This document shows positions 17,195 to 26,549 of a stretch of 64,000 nt of DNA, one piece after another. Made by a program: the position numbers and the translations under genes. Under the pieces are notes generated by a model. It made no database searches and was not told the DNA's origin. It saw nothing but the letters and a program-made list of their open reading frames with translations. The stretch comes from Bacteroidales bacterium (GTDB lineage: Bacteria; Bacteroidota; Bacteroidia; Bacteroidales; UBA932): assembly GCA_017480345.1 (NCBI GenBank), contig JAFVAU010000022.1:16977-80976 (forward strand). The letters run 5' to 3'. The first letter of the stretch is position 1, and each line of letters opens with the position of its first letter.

Positions 17195-18111
17195 TCCATC
17201 GACTGGCCCGTCTTGGCGGCCATAAAGCGCATGCGCGCATAGTCTTCCGGACTCAGGGAAGCGAAGAAATAATCGATGGGGTCTTTCACCTCCCCATCGT
17301 GCCTTATCTCAAAATGAAGATGCGGCGCCGCCACGGAGGTGGAGATACCCACCGTGCCCACTTCCTGGCCCTGTCTCACCGTGCGGCCCTGTACTACGGA
17401 AATGTCTCCCAGCAGGCTGTACTTGGTCTCATAGCCGTTCCCGTGGTCTATGGTAACCTCATTTCCCAGGCCCTTGCGGGAGCGTACCACATGGGACACC
17501 TTGCCCGGTGCCACCGCATATACCCTGGCTCCCTGCGGCGCCACCAGGTCCAGCCCTTCATGCTGGACGGTGAGGTCGTACACCGGGTTGTGCTTCATGC
17601 CGATGGAAGCCCCCACCTGCACATAAGACATATTCCTGAGCGGGAGGGAGAGGGGCGGGATGCTGTCGGCCTTTTCCTGGAGGATGCGGAAAATGTCGTC
17701 GAAACGGGCATCGATCCGGGAAGCCAGCAGCATCAGGCTGTCAGACTGCTCGGAGGCCGATTTCACGTAATAACGCTCCGGCAGGGCCTCCGAGTCTTCC
17801 TTATCGGCCCTATAACCGCCGATATCCTCCAGGGAGGGCGGCGGCGTGTCGAAGAGTGCCCGGTAGATGGTGTCGTCCTTTTCCAGCAGGCCGTCCACCA
17901 CGTCTCCTATGAGTTCCGCCTTGGCCACCATGGCTCCGTACATATTGCTGTACAGGCGGTTTTCTTTCTGGAGGCGTTTTTCCTCCGAAGTGGAGAAGAG
18001 CAGCGCAAACACCACATACAGAAGGATGGCGGCCGATACCGAAGCCACCGTATAGCGGAAGAAGGCCATCAGAAGGCGCCTTCCCTTGCTGGTTTTTTTC
18101 TTCGCTGCCAT
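17191..18111 (-). CDS. Membrane-anchored M23-family (LytM) protein, possibly degenerate
   Basis: A 306-residue protein: a short cytoplasmic start, one membrane segment (about 22-40), a coiled-coil stretch, then a LytM domain (about 160-290). Zinc-binding residues appear conserved: HEGLD (H184, D188) and HLH at 264-266. The usual Tyr-x-His-Leu segment reads KYSLL, so the extra catalytic histidine is missing. It may be a low-activity peptidase or an EnvC-like activator. Its start codon overlaps the stop codon of the upstream paralog (TGATG), so the two are translationally coupled. Confidence 0.85.
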   Translation of the reverse strand: MAAKKKTSKGRRLLMAFFRYTVASVSAAILLYVVFALLFSTSEEKRLQKENRLYSNMYGAMVAKAELIGDVVDGLLEKDDTIYRALFDTPPPSLEDIGGYRADKEDSEALPERYYVKSASEQSDSLMLLASRIDARFDDIFRILQEKADSIPPLSLPLRNMSYVQVGASIGMKHNPVYDLTVQHEGLDLVAPQGARVYAVAPGKVSHVVRSRKGLGNEVTIDHGNGYETKYSLLGDISVVQGRTVRQGQEVGTVGISTSVAAPHLHFEIRHDGEVKDPIDYFFASLSPEDYARMRFMAAKTGQSMD

Positions 18112-19064
18112 CAGTTCTGCGGTTTTTTGACCATGGCGGCATAGTCGGAGGCCGGGATGGTCAGGTCCATATACAAGGCGGGGTTCACGTAATCCTTGCG
18201 GTACATGACCTCATAGTGCAGATGCGGCCCGGAAACCATGCCGCTGCGGCCCGTCAGGCCCAGGCAGTCTCCGCGGGAAACCCGCTGCCCCAGCGTCACG
18301 TCTATGCGCGACATGTGGGCGTACCGGGTCTTGTAACCGAAGCCATGGTCCACCTCCACGTGGATTCCGTAGCCGGTCCTTTCGCGGGCCACCTTCACCA
18401 CTACGCCGTCTCCGGTGGCGTAGATGGGGTTGCCCGGAGGGCAGGCGAAGTCCATGCCCGTATGCCGCTTGCTATACCCGAGGACGGGGTGGACGCGGTA
18501 GCCGAAGGGGCTGGAGAGCCTGTATGTGGACGGATCCGTATTCAGCGGAGGAATGGCGGGGATGTGGGTGGCCATGTCACCGGCCGTCCGCTGCAGGATG
18601 GAGACGTCGTCAAAGGATTTGGACTGGATGAACACGCGTTTTTCCAGCTGGTCCAGGCGGCGGACGATGCCCTCTACGGCCGTTCCCTCCAACTCTGCAT
18701 AGCGCTTGGCACCGCCCAGGCCGGAACGGCGGATGGCCTGGGGAATCTCATCCAGGCCGTACACGGAACGGTATACGCGGTCGTCCCTTTCTTCCAGCAT
18801 CACCAGAAGTTCCTCGTAGCGGTCCAGTTGCTGGGACATCTGGTCTATCCGGGTGTTCCATTCCGCATTCTGACGGCGCAGGATGGCGGTTTTGGGGAGG
18901 TCTTGACGGGAGCTCCCCACCCGCAGCCACATGAACAGGAGGAAAAGGATGAGGCCTGCCGTGGTCACCAATGCCACCTGCCAGCCCTGGATACGGGTCT
19001 CCTCCCGGACATCTACGGTGAGTGTCTCCGGATTCAGCACATATTTCTTCCTTCCTTTAGCCAT
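18111..19064 (-). CDS. Membrane-anchored M23-family peptidoglycan endopeptidase
   Basis: A 317-residue protein, with the start at 19064 (MAKGRKKYVLNPETLTVDV); further upstream in-frame codons lie across the promoter. One membrane segment (about 35-55, ALVTTAGLILFLLFMWL) is followed by a coiled coil and a complete LytM domain: HTGMDFACPPG (zinc His and Asp), TRYAHMS (catalytic His) and HLHYEV. It should cleave peptide cross-links in the periplasm. It heads a two-gene operon with the paralog below; such adjacent pairs may form an active/regulatory couple. Confidence 0.9.
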   Translation of the reverse strand: MAKGRKKYVLNPETLTVDVREETRIQGWQVALVTTAGLILFLLFMWLRVGSSRQDLPKTAILRRQNAEWNTRIDQMSQQLDRYEELLVMLEERDDRVYRSVYGLDEIPQAIRRSGLGGAKRYAELEGTAVEGIVRRLDQLEKRVFIQSKSFDDVSILQRTAGDMATHIPAIPPLNTDPSTYRLSSPFGYRVHPVLGYSKRHTGMDFACPPGNPIYATGDGVVVKVARERTGYGIHVEVDHGFGYKTRYAHMSRIDVTLGQRVSRGDCLGLTGRSGMVSGPHLHYEVMYRKDYVNPALYMDLTIPASDYAAMVKKPQN

Positions 19065-19083
19065 AAAACATGCGTGGAGTTTG

Positions 19084-19112
19084 CAAAGGTAGCAAAATTT
19101 TGCGTACTTTTG
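19084..19112. promoter_or_regulatory. Divergent promoters of the M23 operon and alaS
   Basis: TACCTTTG on the minus strand (19091-19084) serves the peptidase operon. TACTTTTG on the plus strand (19105-19112) serves alaS. The boxes are separated by only 13 bases, so the two polymerase sites overlap. Confidence 0.6.
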
Positions 19113-19132
19113 CAGGTTCAAAAGATAGATAT

Positions 19133-21748
19133 ATGACATCCAAGGAAATCCGCCAGAAATATCTGGACTTCTTCGCCTCCAAGGGCCACACCGTGGTTCC
19201 CAGCGCCCCCATGGTCATCAAGAACGACCCTACGCTCATGTTCACCAACGCGGGCATGAACCAGTTCAAAGACATTTTCCTGGGCAACGCCGCCCCCAAA
19301 TACCCCCGTGCCACCGACAGCCAGAAGTGCCTCCGCGTGAGCGGCAAGCACAACGACCTGGAAGCCGTGGGCCACGACGGCCGTCACCACACCATGTTCG
19401 AGATGCTGGGCAACTGGAGTTTCGGAGACTATTTCAAGACCGAGGCCATCGACTGGGCCTGGGAACTCCTCACCGAAGTATACAAGATTGACAAGACTAA
19501 ACTCTACGCCACCGTGTTCGAAGGCTCCCGGGAAGACGGAACGGAGCTGGACACCGAGGCGCAGGCCGCCTGGCTCAAACACCTTCCGGCCGACCATGTG
19601 CTCACCGGCAACAAGCACGACAACTTCTGGGAAATGGGAGACACCGGCCCCTGCGGCCCCTGCAGCGAGATCCACATCGACCTCCGTCCCGACGAGGAGA
19701 TTGCCAAGATTCCCGGCCGCGAGCTGGTGAACACGGACAACGACGATGTCATCGAAATCTGGAACCTGGTGTTCATGCAGTTTGAACGCAAGGCCGACGG
19801 CCACCTGGAGCCGCTCCCGGCCAAGAACATCGACACCGGCATGGGCTTCGAGCGCCTGTGCATGATCCTGCAAGGCAAGAAGAGCAACTACGAGACAGAC
19901 GTCTTCTCCGGCCTCATCGGCCAGGTGGAAGAATTCTCCGGCCACAAATATGCCGAGGGCGGCAACGTGGAAGTGGCCATGCGCGTGATTGCGGACCACA
20001 TCCGCGCCATCGCCTTCTCCATCGCCGACGGCCAGCTGCCCTCCAACGTAAAGGCCGGCTACGTGATCCGCAGAATCCTGCGCCGCGCCGTCCGCTACGG
20101 CTATACCTTCCTGGGCTTCACCGAGCCCTTCCTCTGCCGCCTCATCCCCCAGCTGGTGGCCGATATGGGCGAAGCCTATCCGGAACTCAAGGCCCAGGAG
20201 AAGCTCATCGAGAACGTGATCCGCGAGGAAGAAAACGCCTTCCTGCGCACCCTGGACCGCGGTATCCGCATGCTGGAAGACAACATGGCAAAGAACGCAG
20301 CCACCAAGGTGGTGTCCGGCACGGACGCCTTCGTCCTCTATGACACCTACGGCTTCCCCATCGACCTCACGGAGCTCATCGCCTCCGAGAAGGGCTACAC
20401 CGTGGACCTGAAAGGCTTTGACGTGGAGCTTCAGAAACAGAAGGAGCGCGCCCGCAACGCCACCGCCAACGAGTTCGGAGACTGGACGGTCTTCGCCGAG
20501 GGCGACGAGGTGGTCTTCGAGGGCTATGACACCCTGAAGGTGGAAGGCGCCCGCCTCATGAAGCAGCGCACCGTGAAGCAGAAAAACAAGGAATACTTCC
20601 AGCTGGTCTTCGACCGCACTCCCTTCTATGCGGAGATGGGCGGCCAGGTGGGAGACAGCGGCTATATCGAGGGTGCAGACGGAGAGAAGATTGCCATCCT
20701 GAACACCGTAAAGGAGAACAACCTGAGCATCCATCTGGCAGAGAAACTGCCCCAGAACGGCACCCAGACCTTCACCCTCACGGTGGACGGGAAGCGCCGC
20801 CAACGCATCATGAACAACCATACGGCCACCCACCTGCTGCACCAGGCCCTCCGCGAGATCCTGGGCACGCACGTGGAGCAGAAGGGTTCCTTCGTGGGGC
20901 CGGACTACTTCCGCTTTGACTTCTCCCACTTCCAGAAAGTGACGGACGAGGAGCTCCGCGCCGTGGAGAGCCGCGTGAACGAGCTCATCCGGGCCGATGA
21001 ACCCCTCTGTGAAAAGCGCGATGCCACCATGGAGGAAGCCCGCGCGATGGGCGCCATGGCCCTGTTCGGAGAAAAGTACGGAGATGTGGTGCGGGTGGTC
21101 CGCTTCGGAGACTCCATCGAGCTCTGCGGCGGTACGCACACGCGTTCCACCGGCACCATCGGCCTGTTCAAGGTTAGGGCAGAAAGCGCCGTAGCCGCCG
21201 GCGTGCGCCGTATCGAGGCTGTGACGGGCGCTTCCGCCGAGGAAGCCATCCACAGCGTGGAAGACATGCTGAAGACCGTCCGCGGCCTGTTCAACAACGT
21301 GCCGGACCTCACCGCCGCCATCCAAAAGATGATCGGCGAGAACGCCGACGCCCGCAAGCAGCTGGAAGAGCTGGCCGCCGAAAAGGCCGCCCAGCTGGCC
21401 CAGAAACTGGAATCCCAGGCCGTGGAGATGAACGGAATCCAGGTGGTCCGCTTTGACCACTCCGTAGATCCGGCCCTGGCCCGCAACATGGCCCTTCTTT
21501 TGCAGAAGAATGCCCGGAACCTGGTACTGGCCGGCGCCTTCGCCTTTGACGGCAAGCCCAACCTGGTGCTCATGTACTCCAACGACCTGGTTGCCAAGGG
21601 CAAGAATGCCGGAAAGGACATCCGCGAGGCCGCCAAGTTCATTCAGGGCGGCGGCGGCGGACAGCCCGGCCTGGCTACGGCCGGCGGACGCCTCGTGGAA
21701 GGCCTGCCCCAGGCCCTGGATAAGTTGGTTGAAGTTGCCATTGGATAA
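19133..21748 (+). CDS. alaS: Alanyl-tRNA synthetase
   Basis: An 871-residue enzyme charging tRNA-Ala. The start at 19133 ([19 protein letters not shown]) lies 20 bases after the promoter -7 box; the in-frame ATG at 19070 lies upstream of that box. The catalytic domain includes [19 protein letters not shown] and [13 protein letters not shown]. The editing domain has HTATHLLH and [10 protein letters not shown], the zinc/editing motifs. The C-Ala part has the glycine-rich [14 protein letters not shown]. Length is normal for the family. Confidence 0.96.
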   Translation: MTSKEIRQKYLDFFASKGHTVVPSAPMVIKNDPTLMFTNAGMNQFKDIFLGNAAPKYPRATDSQKCLRVSGKHNDLEAVGHDGRHHTMFEMLGNWSFGDYFKTEAIDWAWELLTEVYKIDKTKLYATVFEGSREDGTELDTEAQAAWLKHLPADHVLTGNKHDNFWEMGDTGPCGPCSEIHIDLRPDEEIAKIPGRELVNTDNDDVIEIWNLVFMQFERKADGHLEPLPAKNIDTGMGFERLCMILQGKKSNYETDVFSGLIGQVEEFSGHKYAEGGNVEVAMRVIADHIRAIAFSIADGQLPSNVKAGYVIRRILRRAVRYGYTFLGFTEPFLCRLIPQLVADMGEAYPELKAQEKLIENVIREEENAFLRTLDRGIRMLEDNMAKNAATKVVSGTDAFVLYDTYGFPIDLTELIASEKGYTVDLKGFDVELQKQKERARNATANEFGDWTVFAEGDEVVFEGYDTLKVEGARLMKQRTVKQKNKEYFQLVFDRTPFYAEMGGQVGDSGYIEGADGEKIAILNTVKENNLSIHLAEKLPQNGTQTFTLTVDGKRRQRIMNNHTATHLLHQALREILGTHVEQKGSFVGPDYFRFDFSHFQKVTDEELRAVESRVNELIRADEPLCEKRDATMEEARAMGAMALFGEKYGDVVRVVRFGDSIELCGGTHTRSTGTIGLFKVRAESAVAAGVRRIEAVTGASAEEAIHSVEDMLKTVRGLFNNVPDLTAAIQKMIGENADARKQLEELAAEKAAQLAQKLESQAVEMNGIQVVRFDHSVDPALARNMALLLQKNARNLVLAGAFAFDGKPNLVLMYSNDLVAKGKNAGKDIREAAKFIQGGGGGQPGLATAGGRLVEGLPQALDKLVEVAIG

Positions 21749-21751
21749 CAG

Positions 21752-21799
21752 ATGCCCGGTCGAGCCGGGCATGACGTCATTGCCGACTTGATCGGCAAT
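21752..21799. repeat. Twin palindromes, REP-like
   Basis: Two adjacent hairpins fill the alaS-lptF gap: ATGCCCGG (21752-21759) with CCGGGCAT (21765-21772), and ATTGCCGA (21779-21786) with TCGGCAAT (21792-21799). Paired short palindromes of this type are usually dispersed intergenic repeats; copy number elsewhere is unknown. It could also attenuate read-through from alaS. Confidence 0.55.
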
Positions 21800-21807
21800 C
21801 ATGCAGA

Positions 21808-24357
21808 ATGAAAAAATTAGACCAGTATTTAGTCAAATCGTTCGTGGGACCGTTTTTCGCGATCCTGGCGATTGTGGTCTTCATACTGGTGATGCAGTTC
21901 CTCTGGGTATACATTGATGAACTGGTGGGAAAGGGCCTGGAGTTCAAGGTAATCCTGGAATTCCTGATGTGGGGCAGCGGCACGGTGCTGCCGCTGGCCA
22001 TCCCCCTGGCCACGCTCCTGAGCTCCATGATGACGCTGGGAGACATGGGCGAGAAGTTCGAGCTCACGGCCATGAAGGCCTCCGGCATCTCCCTGGCCCG
22101 CGTGCTCCTTCCCATGACCATCGTCTGCGCCGGCATCTGCGTGGTGGCCTTCTTCGTGGGAGACCGGCTGGTCCCCTACTCCATCAACCAGATTTACACC
22201 ATGCGGGACGATATCGGCCGGACAAAGAGCGAAATCAAAATCCCCACCGGAACCTTCTACGACGGCATCGAAGGCTATATCCTGCGGGTGGACTCCCGGG
22301 ACAAGAAGACGGGGATGATGCACGGCATCCAGGTGTATGACCATTCGGCCGGCAAGGGCAATACCCGCCTCACGGTGGCCGACAGCGGCATCATCCGCAT
22401 GTCCAAGGCCAAGGATTATCTCACCTTCTCCCTGTATAACGGCGTCAACTACCAGGAGGAAAATACCCGGAAGTACCGGGACACCACCCTGGCCCTGCAG
22501 CGGATTGCCTTCCAGACGCAGGAGCTGGTGATTCCGCTGGAGAACTACGCCTACCACCAGTCTGACAGCGCCCGCTACGGAGAGCAGGTGCGTTCCATGA
22601 ACCTCAAGTCCCTGCGGCACGGGCACGACTCCCTCCAGGCCCTGGTGGACAAGGGCACGCAGCGGCATGTGGAAGACTTCCTGCGGCAGAACATCCTGGA
22701 CCGCCGCAAACAGCTGGACACTTCCTGGCGCAGCGTCTCCTCCACCGTGCTGGAGCCGCACACAAACGGCCCCTGGAAGAGCCTGAGCGACAAGAAAAGG
22801 GCCTACGAGAATGCAGCGTCCAATGCCCGGCAGTACCAGAATATCGCCGAGAGCCAGATCATGGATTCGGCCGATTATACCCGCCTGATCTACCGCACGG
22901 ACGTGGAAATCTGGAAGAAGTTCGCCCAGGCGCTTGCCTGCATGCTGCTCTTCTTCATCGGCGCCCCCATCGGTGCCCTCCTCAAGAAGGGAGGCCTGGG
23001 CACGCCCGCCATCTTCTCCATGCTGTTTTTCGTGCTCTACTGGGTCATTGACATCATCGGAGAGCGGCTGGCCAACAACGGACAGACTACCGCCTTCGTG
23101 GGAAAATTCATATCGGCTTTTGTCCTGGGGCCGCTGGGAGCCTTCTTTACGGTGAAGGCCATCCAGGATGCCAGCCTGTTCCACATAGATTTGTTCAAGA
23201 GCTGGTTCAGGAAATTCAAGAGTAAACTTATTCGTATGTTCAGACAGACACGCATTGTATATATGGGTACGCCGGAATTCTCCGTAGGGCCGCTCCAGGC
23301 CCTGAGGAAAGCCGGTTACAAAGTGGTGGGCGTAGTGACGGCCCCGGACAAGCCCTCCGGCCGCGGGCTAAAGATAAGCGAGAGCGCCGTCAAGAAATAC
23401 GCGGTGGCTCAGGGGCTGCCGCTGCTGCAGCCGGAAAAGCTCAAGGACGAGCAGTTCCTCAGGGACCTGGCCGCCTGGAAGGCCGATTTGTTTGTGGTGG
23501 TGGGCTTCCGCATGCTGCCGGAGGTGGTCTGGAAAATGCCCAAGCTGGGCACCTTCAACCTGCACGCCGCCCTGCTGCCGCAGTACCGCGGCGCCGCCCC
23601 CATCAACTGGGCGGTGATCAACGGAGAGAACATCTCCGGTGTCACCACCTTCATGATTGACCAGAAGATAGACACAGGCGGCATCATCCTGCGTTCCGAG
23701 TGCCGCATAGAGCCCACGGACACCGCCGGAGACCTCCACGACAAGCTTATGGAGCTGGGCTCCACCCTGGTGGTGGAAACGGTGGAGGGCCTTATCCAGA
23801 AGAACGTGGAACTGCGCGTGCAGCGCAGCTTCATCCAGGGCTCCGAACTCCTCAAGCCCGCCCCCAAGCTCACCCGCGAGCTCCAGCACATCGACTGGAG
23901 GGACACGTCCAAACACGTGTACAACCTCATCCGCGGCCTCTCTCCCTTCCCTTGCGCCTTCACGGAACTCGTACCCCTTGAGGGGGGCTCCGCCCCCCTA
24001 TTATCCCCCTGCGGCTCCCGGCCTATAAGTCCTCAGGACAAGCCTTCGGACACGGCCTCCGCCGGGCGCTCTGATGAGCGCCAAGAAGCCCGCGCGCAAC
24101 AGCTTAAAATTTTCTTCGGGGAAATCCGGACAGACCTGCATGCGGTGCCCGGAACGGTTCTGAGCGACGGCAAGACGTACTTTGCCATTGCCACGCAGGA
24201 CGGGGCCATCGCCATCACAGACCTGCAGCTGAGCGGCAAGAAACGCATGGACGTGCGCAGTTTCCTGCTGGGCTTCCGCAATCCTACCGGATACAGCACC
24301 ACGCAGGGCACTTCCAAGGCCGAGATGGAAAAAGCCCAACCCAAGGAAGATGAATAG
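21808..24357 (+). CDS. LptF/LptG-family permease fused to methionyl-tRNA formyltransferase
   Basis: One uninterrupted 849-codon frame. Residues 1 to about 465 are a LptF/G (YjgP/YjgQ) permease of the lipopolysaccharide exporter: N-terminal membrane helices (FVGPFFAILAIVVFILVMQF; GTVLPLAIPLATLLSSMMTL), a periplasmic domain, and C-terminal helices (ALACMLLFFIGAPIGALLKK). From M477 (base 23236) a complete Fmt follows: RIVYMGTPEFSVGPL, the N-x-H site in FNLHAALLPQYRGAAPINWA, and the Asp in MIDQKIDTGGIIL. Fmt formylates initiator Met-tRNA in the cytoplasm; the permease C-terminus is also cytoplasmic, so a working fusion is topologically possible. Separate translation from M477 cannot be excluded. 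The Fmt C-terminal domain also carries an insertion of about 42 residues (23971-24096). Confidence 0.85.
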   Translation: MKKLDQYLVKSFVGPFFAILAIVVFILVMQFLWVYIDELVGKGLEFKVILEFLMWGSGTVLPLAIPLATLLSSMMTLGDMGEKFELTAMKASGISLARVLLPMTIVCAGICVVAFFVGDRLVPYSINQIYTMRDDIGRTKSEIKIPTGTFYDGIEGYILRVDSRDKKTGMMHGIQVYDHSAGKGNTRLTVADSGIIRMSKAKDYLTFSLYNGVNYQEENTRKYRDTTLALQRIAFQTQELVIPLENYAYHQSDSARYGEQVRSMNLKSLRHGHDSLQALVDKGTQRHVEDFLRQNILDRRKQLDTSWRSVSSTVLEPHTNGPWKSLSDKKRAYENAASNARQYQNIAESQIMDSADYTRLIYRTDVEIWKKFAQALACMLLFFIGAPIGALLKKGGLGTPAIFSMLFFVLYWVIDIIGERLANNGQTTAFVGKFISAFVLGPLGAFFTVKAIQDASLFHIDLFKSWFRKFKSKLIRMFRQTRIVYMGTPEFSVGPLQALRKAGYKVVGVVTAPDKPSGRGLKISESAVKKYAVAQGLPLLQPEKLKDEQFLRDLAAWKADLFVVVGFRMLPEVVWKMPKLGTFNLHAALLPQYRGAAPINWAVINGENISGVTTFMIDQKIDTGGIILRSECRIEPTDTAGDLHDKLMELGSTLVVETVEGLIQKNVELRVQRSFIQGSELLKPAPKLTRELQHIDWRDTSKHVYNLIRGLSPFPCAFTELVPLEGGSAPLLSPCGSRPISPQDKPSDTASAGRSDERQEARAQQLKIFFGEIRTDLHAVPGTVLSDGKTYFAIATQDGAIAITDLQLSGKKRMDVRSFLLGFRNPTGYSTTQGTSKAEMEKAQPKEDE
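23971..24096 (+). repeat. In-frame palindrome-rich insertion inside fmt
   Basis: After FTEL of the Fmt C-terminal domain, a Pro/Ser-rich stretch (SPCGSRPISPQDKPSDTASA) not expected in the family precedes QLKIFF. The DNA has a perfect hairpin AGGGGGGC (23981-23988) and GCCCCCCT (23992-23999) and other short palindromes, as if an intergenic repeat had inserted without breaking the frame. Confidence 0.5.
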
Positions 24358-24991
24358 CATCACCATCCTCTCCAACGGGCAGTTCCCCACCGAGCCCTAT
24401 CCGCTGTATCTGCTGGATTCGGCCGAAGGGGTGGTCTGCTGCGACGGTGCCCTGGAGAAACTCCTGGCGCACAATCCATCGGCCCGTCCCTTGGCGGTGG
24501 TGGGAGACTTGGATTCCCTGCCGGAAGAGCTTCAGAAGCAGTTTTCCAGCCTGGTGGTCCACGAGAGCGAGCAAGATTACAACGACCTCACCAAGACCAT
24601 GCGCTGGGTGCTGCGGGAGCATCCCGAGGTTTCCGAGATTGTAATCCTGGGCGCCACGGGCCTGAGGGAAGACCATACCATCGGCAATCTGGGCCTTCTG
24701 ATGGAATATACCCGCCTGTTTGACCTGGGCGAGCGCAAGGTGACCATGGTCTCCGACTATGGGACGGCTTTTGCCATAACAGATACCTGCGACCTTCATC
24801 TGGGTGAAGGACGCAGGTTCTCTCTTTTCAGCGCCGACAATACGCTTCAAATCACTTCCGAGGGCCTTCAGTGGCCCACCGACGGGGTTGTGTTCGATGC
24901 CTGGTGGAAGGCCACCCTCAACCGCACCGTCTCCCCCATTGTCTCCCTTCATTTCAACCACCCTTCATCGGCCCTGGTGATAGTGGATTAG
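24350..24991 (+). CDS. Thiamine diphosphokinase
   Basis: This 213-residue enzyme should convert thiamine and ATP to thiamine diphosphate. Signatures: VVCCDGALEKLL, VVGDLDSLPEE, SEQDYNDLTKTMRW and the nucleotide-binding ILGATGLREDHTIGNLGLLM. The start overlaps the end of the fusion gene by eight bases, indicating an operon and coupled translation. The stop overlaps the convergent trpB end by four bases. Confidence 0.9.
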   Translation: MNSITILSNGQFPTEPYPLYLLDSAEGVVCCDGALEKLLAHNPSARPLAVVGDLDSLPEELQKQFSSLVVHESEQDYNDLTKTMRWVLREHPEVSEIVILGATGLREDHTIGNLGLLMEYTRLFDLGERKVTMVSDYGTAFAITDTCDLHLGEGRRFSLFSADNTLQITSEGLQWPTDGVVFDAWWKATLNRTVSPIVSLHFNHPSSALVIVD

Positions 24992-26352
24992 GCGTTCAGC
25001 TTGTCGGCCGATTCAATGAATTTGGCCAGTTCCGTGTCGGTGAGCTTGTAGTCTTTCAGCTCGCCGGAGATGTACTGGTCGTAGGCACTCATGTCCACGA
25101 AGCCGTGACCGGAGAGGTTGAAGAGGATGGTCTTCTGTTCGCCGGTTTCCTTGCATTTGAGGGCCTCCCGGATGGTGGCGGCAATGGCGTGGCAGCTTTC
25201 CGGAGCGGGGATGATGCCTTCCGTCTGGGCAAAGAGTACGCCGGCCTTGAAGGTCTCTGTCTGTTCCAGGTCGATGGCTTCCATATAACCGTCCTTCATG
25301 AGCTGGGACAGGATAACTCCGGCGCCGTGGTAGCGCAGACCGCCGGCGTGGATGGTGGCGGGTTTGAAGGTGTGGCCCAGGGTGAACATGGGAAGGAGCG
25401 GGGTCATGCCGGCCTCATCGGCAAAGTCATACTCGAACTTGCCGCGGGTGAGTTTGGGGCAGCTGGCAGGCTCGGCCGCGATGAAACGGGTCTTCTTGCC
25501 GTCCTGAATGTTGTGACGCAGGAAGGGGAAGGCGATGCCGGAGAAGTTGGAACCGCCGCCGAAGCAGCCGATCACAATGTCGGGATACTCTCCCGCGAGG
25601 GCCATCTGCTTCTCCGCCTCCAGGCCGATAACGGTCTGGTGCATGCACACGTGGTTGAGCACGGAGCCCAGGGTGTACTTGCAGTTGGGCGTGGTGAGGG
25701 CCAGTTCCATGGCCTCCGAGATGGCGCAGCCCAGGGAGCCCTGGTCGTTGGGGTTCTTGGTAAGGATGTCCTTGCCGGCACGGGTGCTCATGGACGGGGA
25801 GGGAGTGATGGCGGCACCGAAGGTCTGCATGATGGAACGGCGGTAGGGCTTCTGGTTGTAGCTCACTTTCACCATATAGACGGCGCAGTCCAGGCCGAAC
25901 TTCTTGGCGGCATAGCTGAGGGCGCCGCCCCACTGACCGGCGCCGGTTTCGGTGGTAATGTTGGTGATGCCTTCTTTCTTGGCATAGTAGGCCTGTGCCA
26001 GGGCCGAATTGAGCTTGTGGCTGCCGGCGGGGCTCACGCTCTCATTCTTGAAAAAGATGTGGGCGGGGGTGCCCAGGGCTTCTTCCAGCTCGTAGGCACG
26101 CACCAGCGGGGTGCAGCGGTAGGCCGCATACTGCTCGCGTACAGGCTCCGGGATGGGAATCCACTCGTCGGTCTGGTTCAGTTCCTGGCGGGCGCACTCT
26201 TCCACAAACACCGGGTAGAAGTCTTCGGGCTTCAGGGGCTCCTTGGTGGCGGGGTTCAGGAACGGCAGGGGCTTGTTGGGCATCACCGCCTGGATGTTGA
26301 AGTAATGGGTGGGGATTTCGCTCTCGGGGAGGATGTACTTTTTCTGTCTCAT
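24988..26352 (-). CDS. trpB: Tryptophan synthase beta chain, TrpB2 type
   Basis: A 454-residue PLP enzyme. The long N-terminal extension (MRQKKYILPESEIPTHYFNI) and overall length mark the TrpB2 subfamily rather than classical TrpB (about 395). The PLP lysine lies in SPAGSHKLNSALAQAYYAK, followed by TTETGAGQWGGALSYAAKK and the phosphate-binding GCFGGGSNFSG. It condenses indole and serine to tryptophan. No other trp gene is adjacent, so it probably salvages indole or replaces a lost trpB. Expression should follow Trp-tRNA charging through the leader-peptide attenuator at 26390-26503. Confidence 0.93.
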   Translation of the reverse strand: MRQKKYILPESEIPTHYFNIQAVMPNKPLPFLNPATKEPLKPEDFYPVFVEECARQELNQTDEWIPIPEPVREQYAAYRCTPLVRAYELEEALGTPAHIFFKNESVSPAGSHKLNSALAQAYYAKKEGITNITTETGAGQWGGALSYAAKKFGLDCAVYMVKVSYNQKPYRRSIMQTFGAAITPSPSMSTRAGKDILTKNPNDQGSLGCAISEAMELALTTPNCKYTLGSVLNHVCMHQTVIGLEAEKQMALAGEYPDIVIGCFGGGSNFSGIAFPFLRHNIQDGKKTRFIAAEPASCPKLTRGKFEYDFADEAGMTPLLPMFTLGHTFKPATIHAGGLRYHGAGVILSQLMKDGYMEAIDLEQTETFKAGVLFAQTEGIIPAPESCHAIAATIREALKCKETGEQKTILFNLSGHGFVDMSAYDQYISGELKDYKLTDTELAKFIESADKLNA

Positions 26353-26389
26353 AATGCTTGTTATTAAGTTTGTTTATACTGTTTCCAAC

Positions 26390-26420
26390 AAAAAAGGCCT
26401 GCTGTAAGTCAGCAGGCCTT
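26390..26420 (-). terminator. Attenuator terminator of trpB
   Basis: On the minus strand AAGGCCTGCTG (26420-26410) and CAGCAGGCCTT (26404-26394) form a perfect 11-bp stem with a five-base loop, followed by a U-run (26395-26390). It sits 37 bases before the trpB start codon. Confidence 0.88.
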
Positions 26421-26455
26421 CTATATACATATAACTACGGCGAAGCGACTTACAG
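26402..26455 (-). promoter_or_regulatory. Antiterminator pairing of the trp attenuator
   Basis: CTGTAAGTC (minus strand, 26455-26447), which contains the leader-peptide stop codon, is exactly complementary over nine bases to GACTTACAG (26410-26402) in the ascending arm and loop of the terminator. A ribosome finishing the leader covers the first segment, letting the terminator fold; one stalled at the Trp codons leaves it free to pair and block the terminator. Confidence 0.75.
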
Positions 26456-26503
26456 GTTTGAACTGCAAGCGCGCCACCAGTTGTTATTGTTATTCCGTCT
26501 CAT
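26450..26503 (-). CDS. trpL: Trp leader peptide of the trpB attenuator
   Basis: A 17-codon frame encodes MRRNNNNNWWRACSSNL and ends in TAA at 26452-26450. Two adjacent Trp codons (TGG TGG, 26479-26474) lie seven codons before the stop. The start codon follows the promoter -7 box (26518-26511) by seven bases, so the transcript is probably leaderless. The peptide is a translation sensor, not expected to be a functional protein. Placement before a lone trpB, with terminator and antiterminator in register, makes chance unlikely. Confidence 0.82.
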   Translation of the reverse strand: MRRNNNNNWWRACSSNL

Positions 26504-26510
26504 TCTTTTG

Positions 26511-26541
26511 CAAAGATGTGCAATAGAAATTACAAATGCAA
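26511..26541 (-). promoter_or_regulatory. trpL-trpB promoter
   Basis: On the minus strand TTG (26541-26539), a 20-nt spacer and CATCTTTG (26518-26511), one base off the TAnnTTTG consensus. It lies between the sdhC stop codon and the leader peptide, so trpB has its own transcript. Confidence 0.55.
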
Positions 26542-26549
26542 GAAAAATT

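Noticed and set aside
19118-21802. 894-codon minus-strand frame opposite alaS
   Set aside because: Antisense shadow of a GC-rich, highly conserved gene; product is low complexity.
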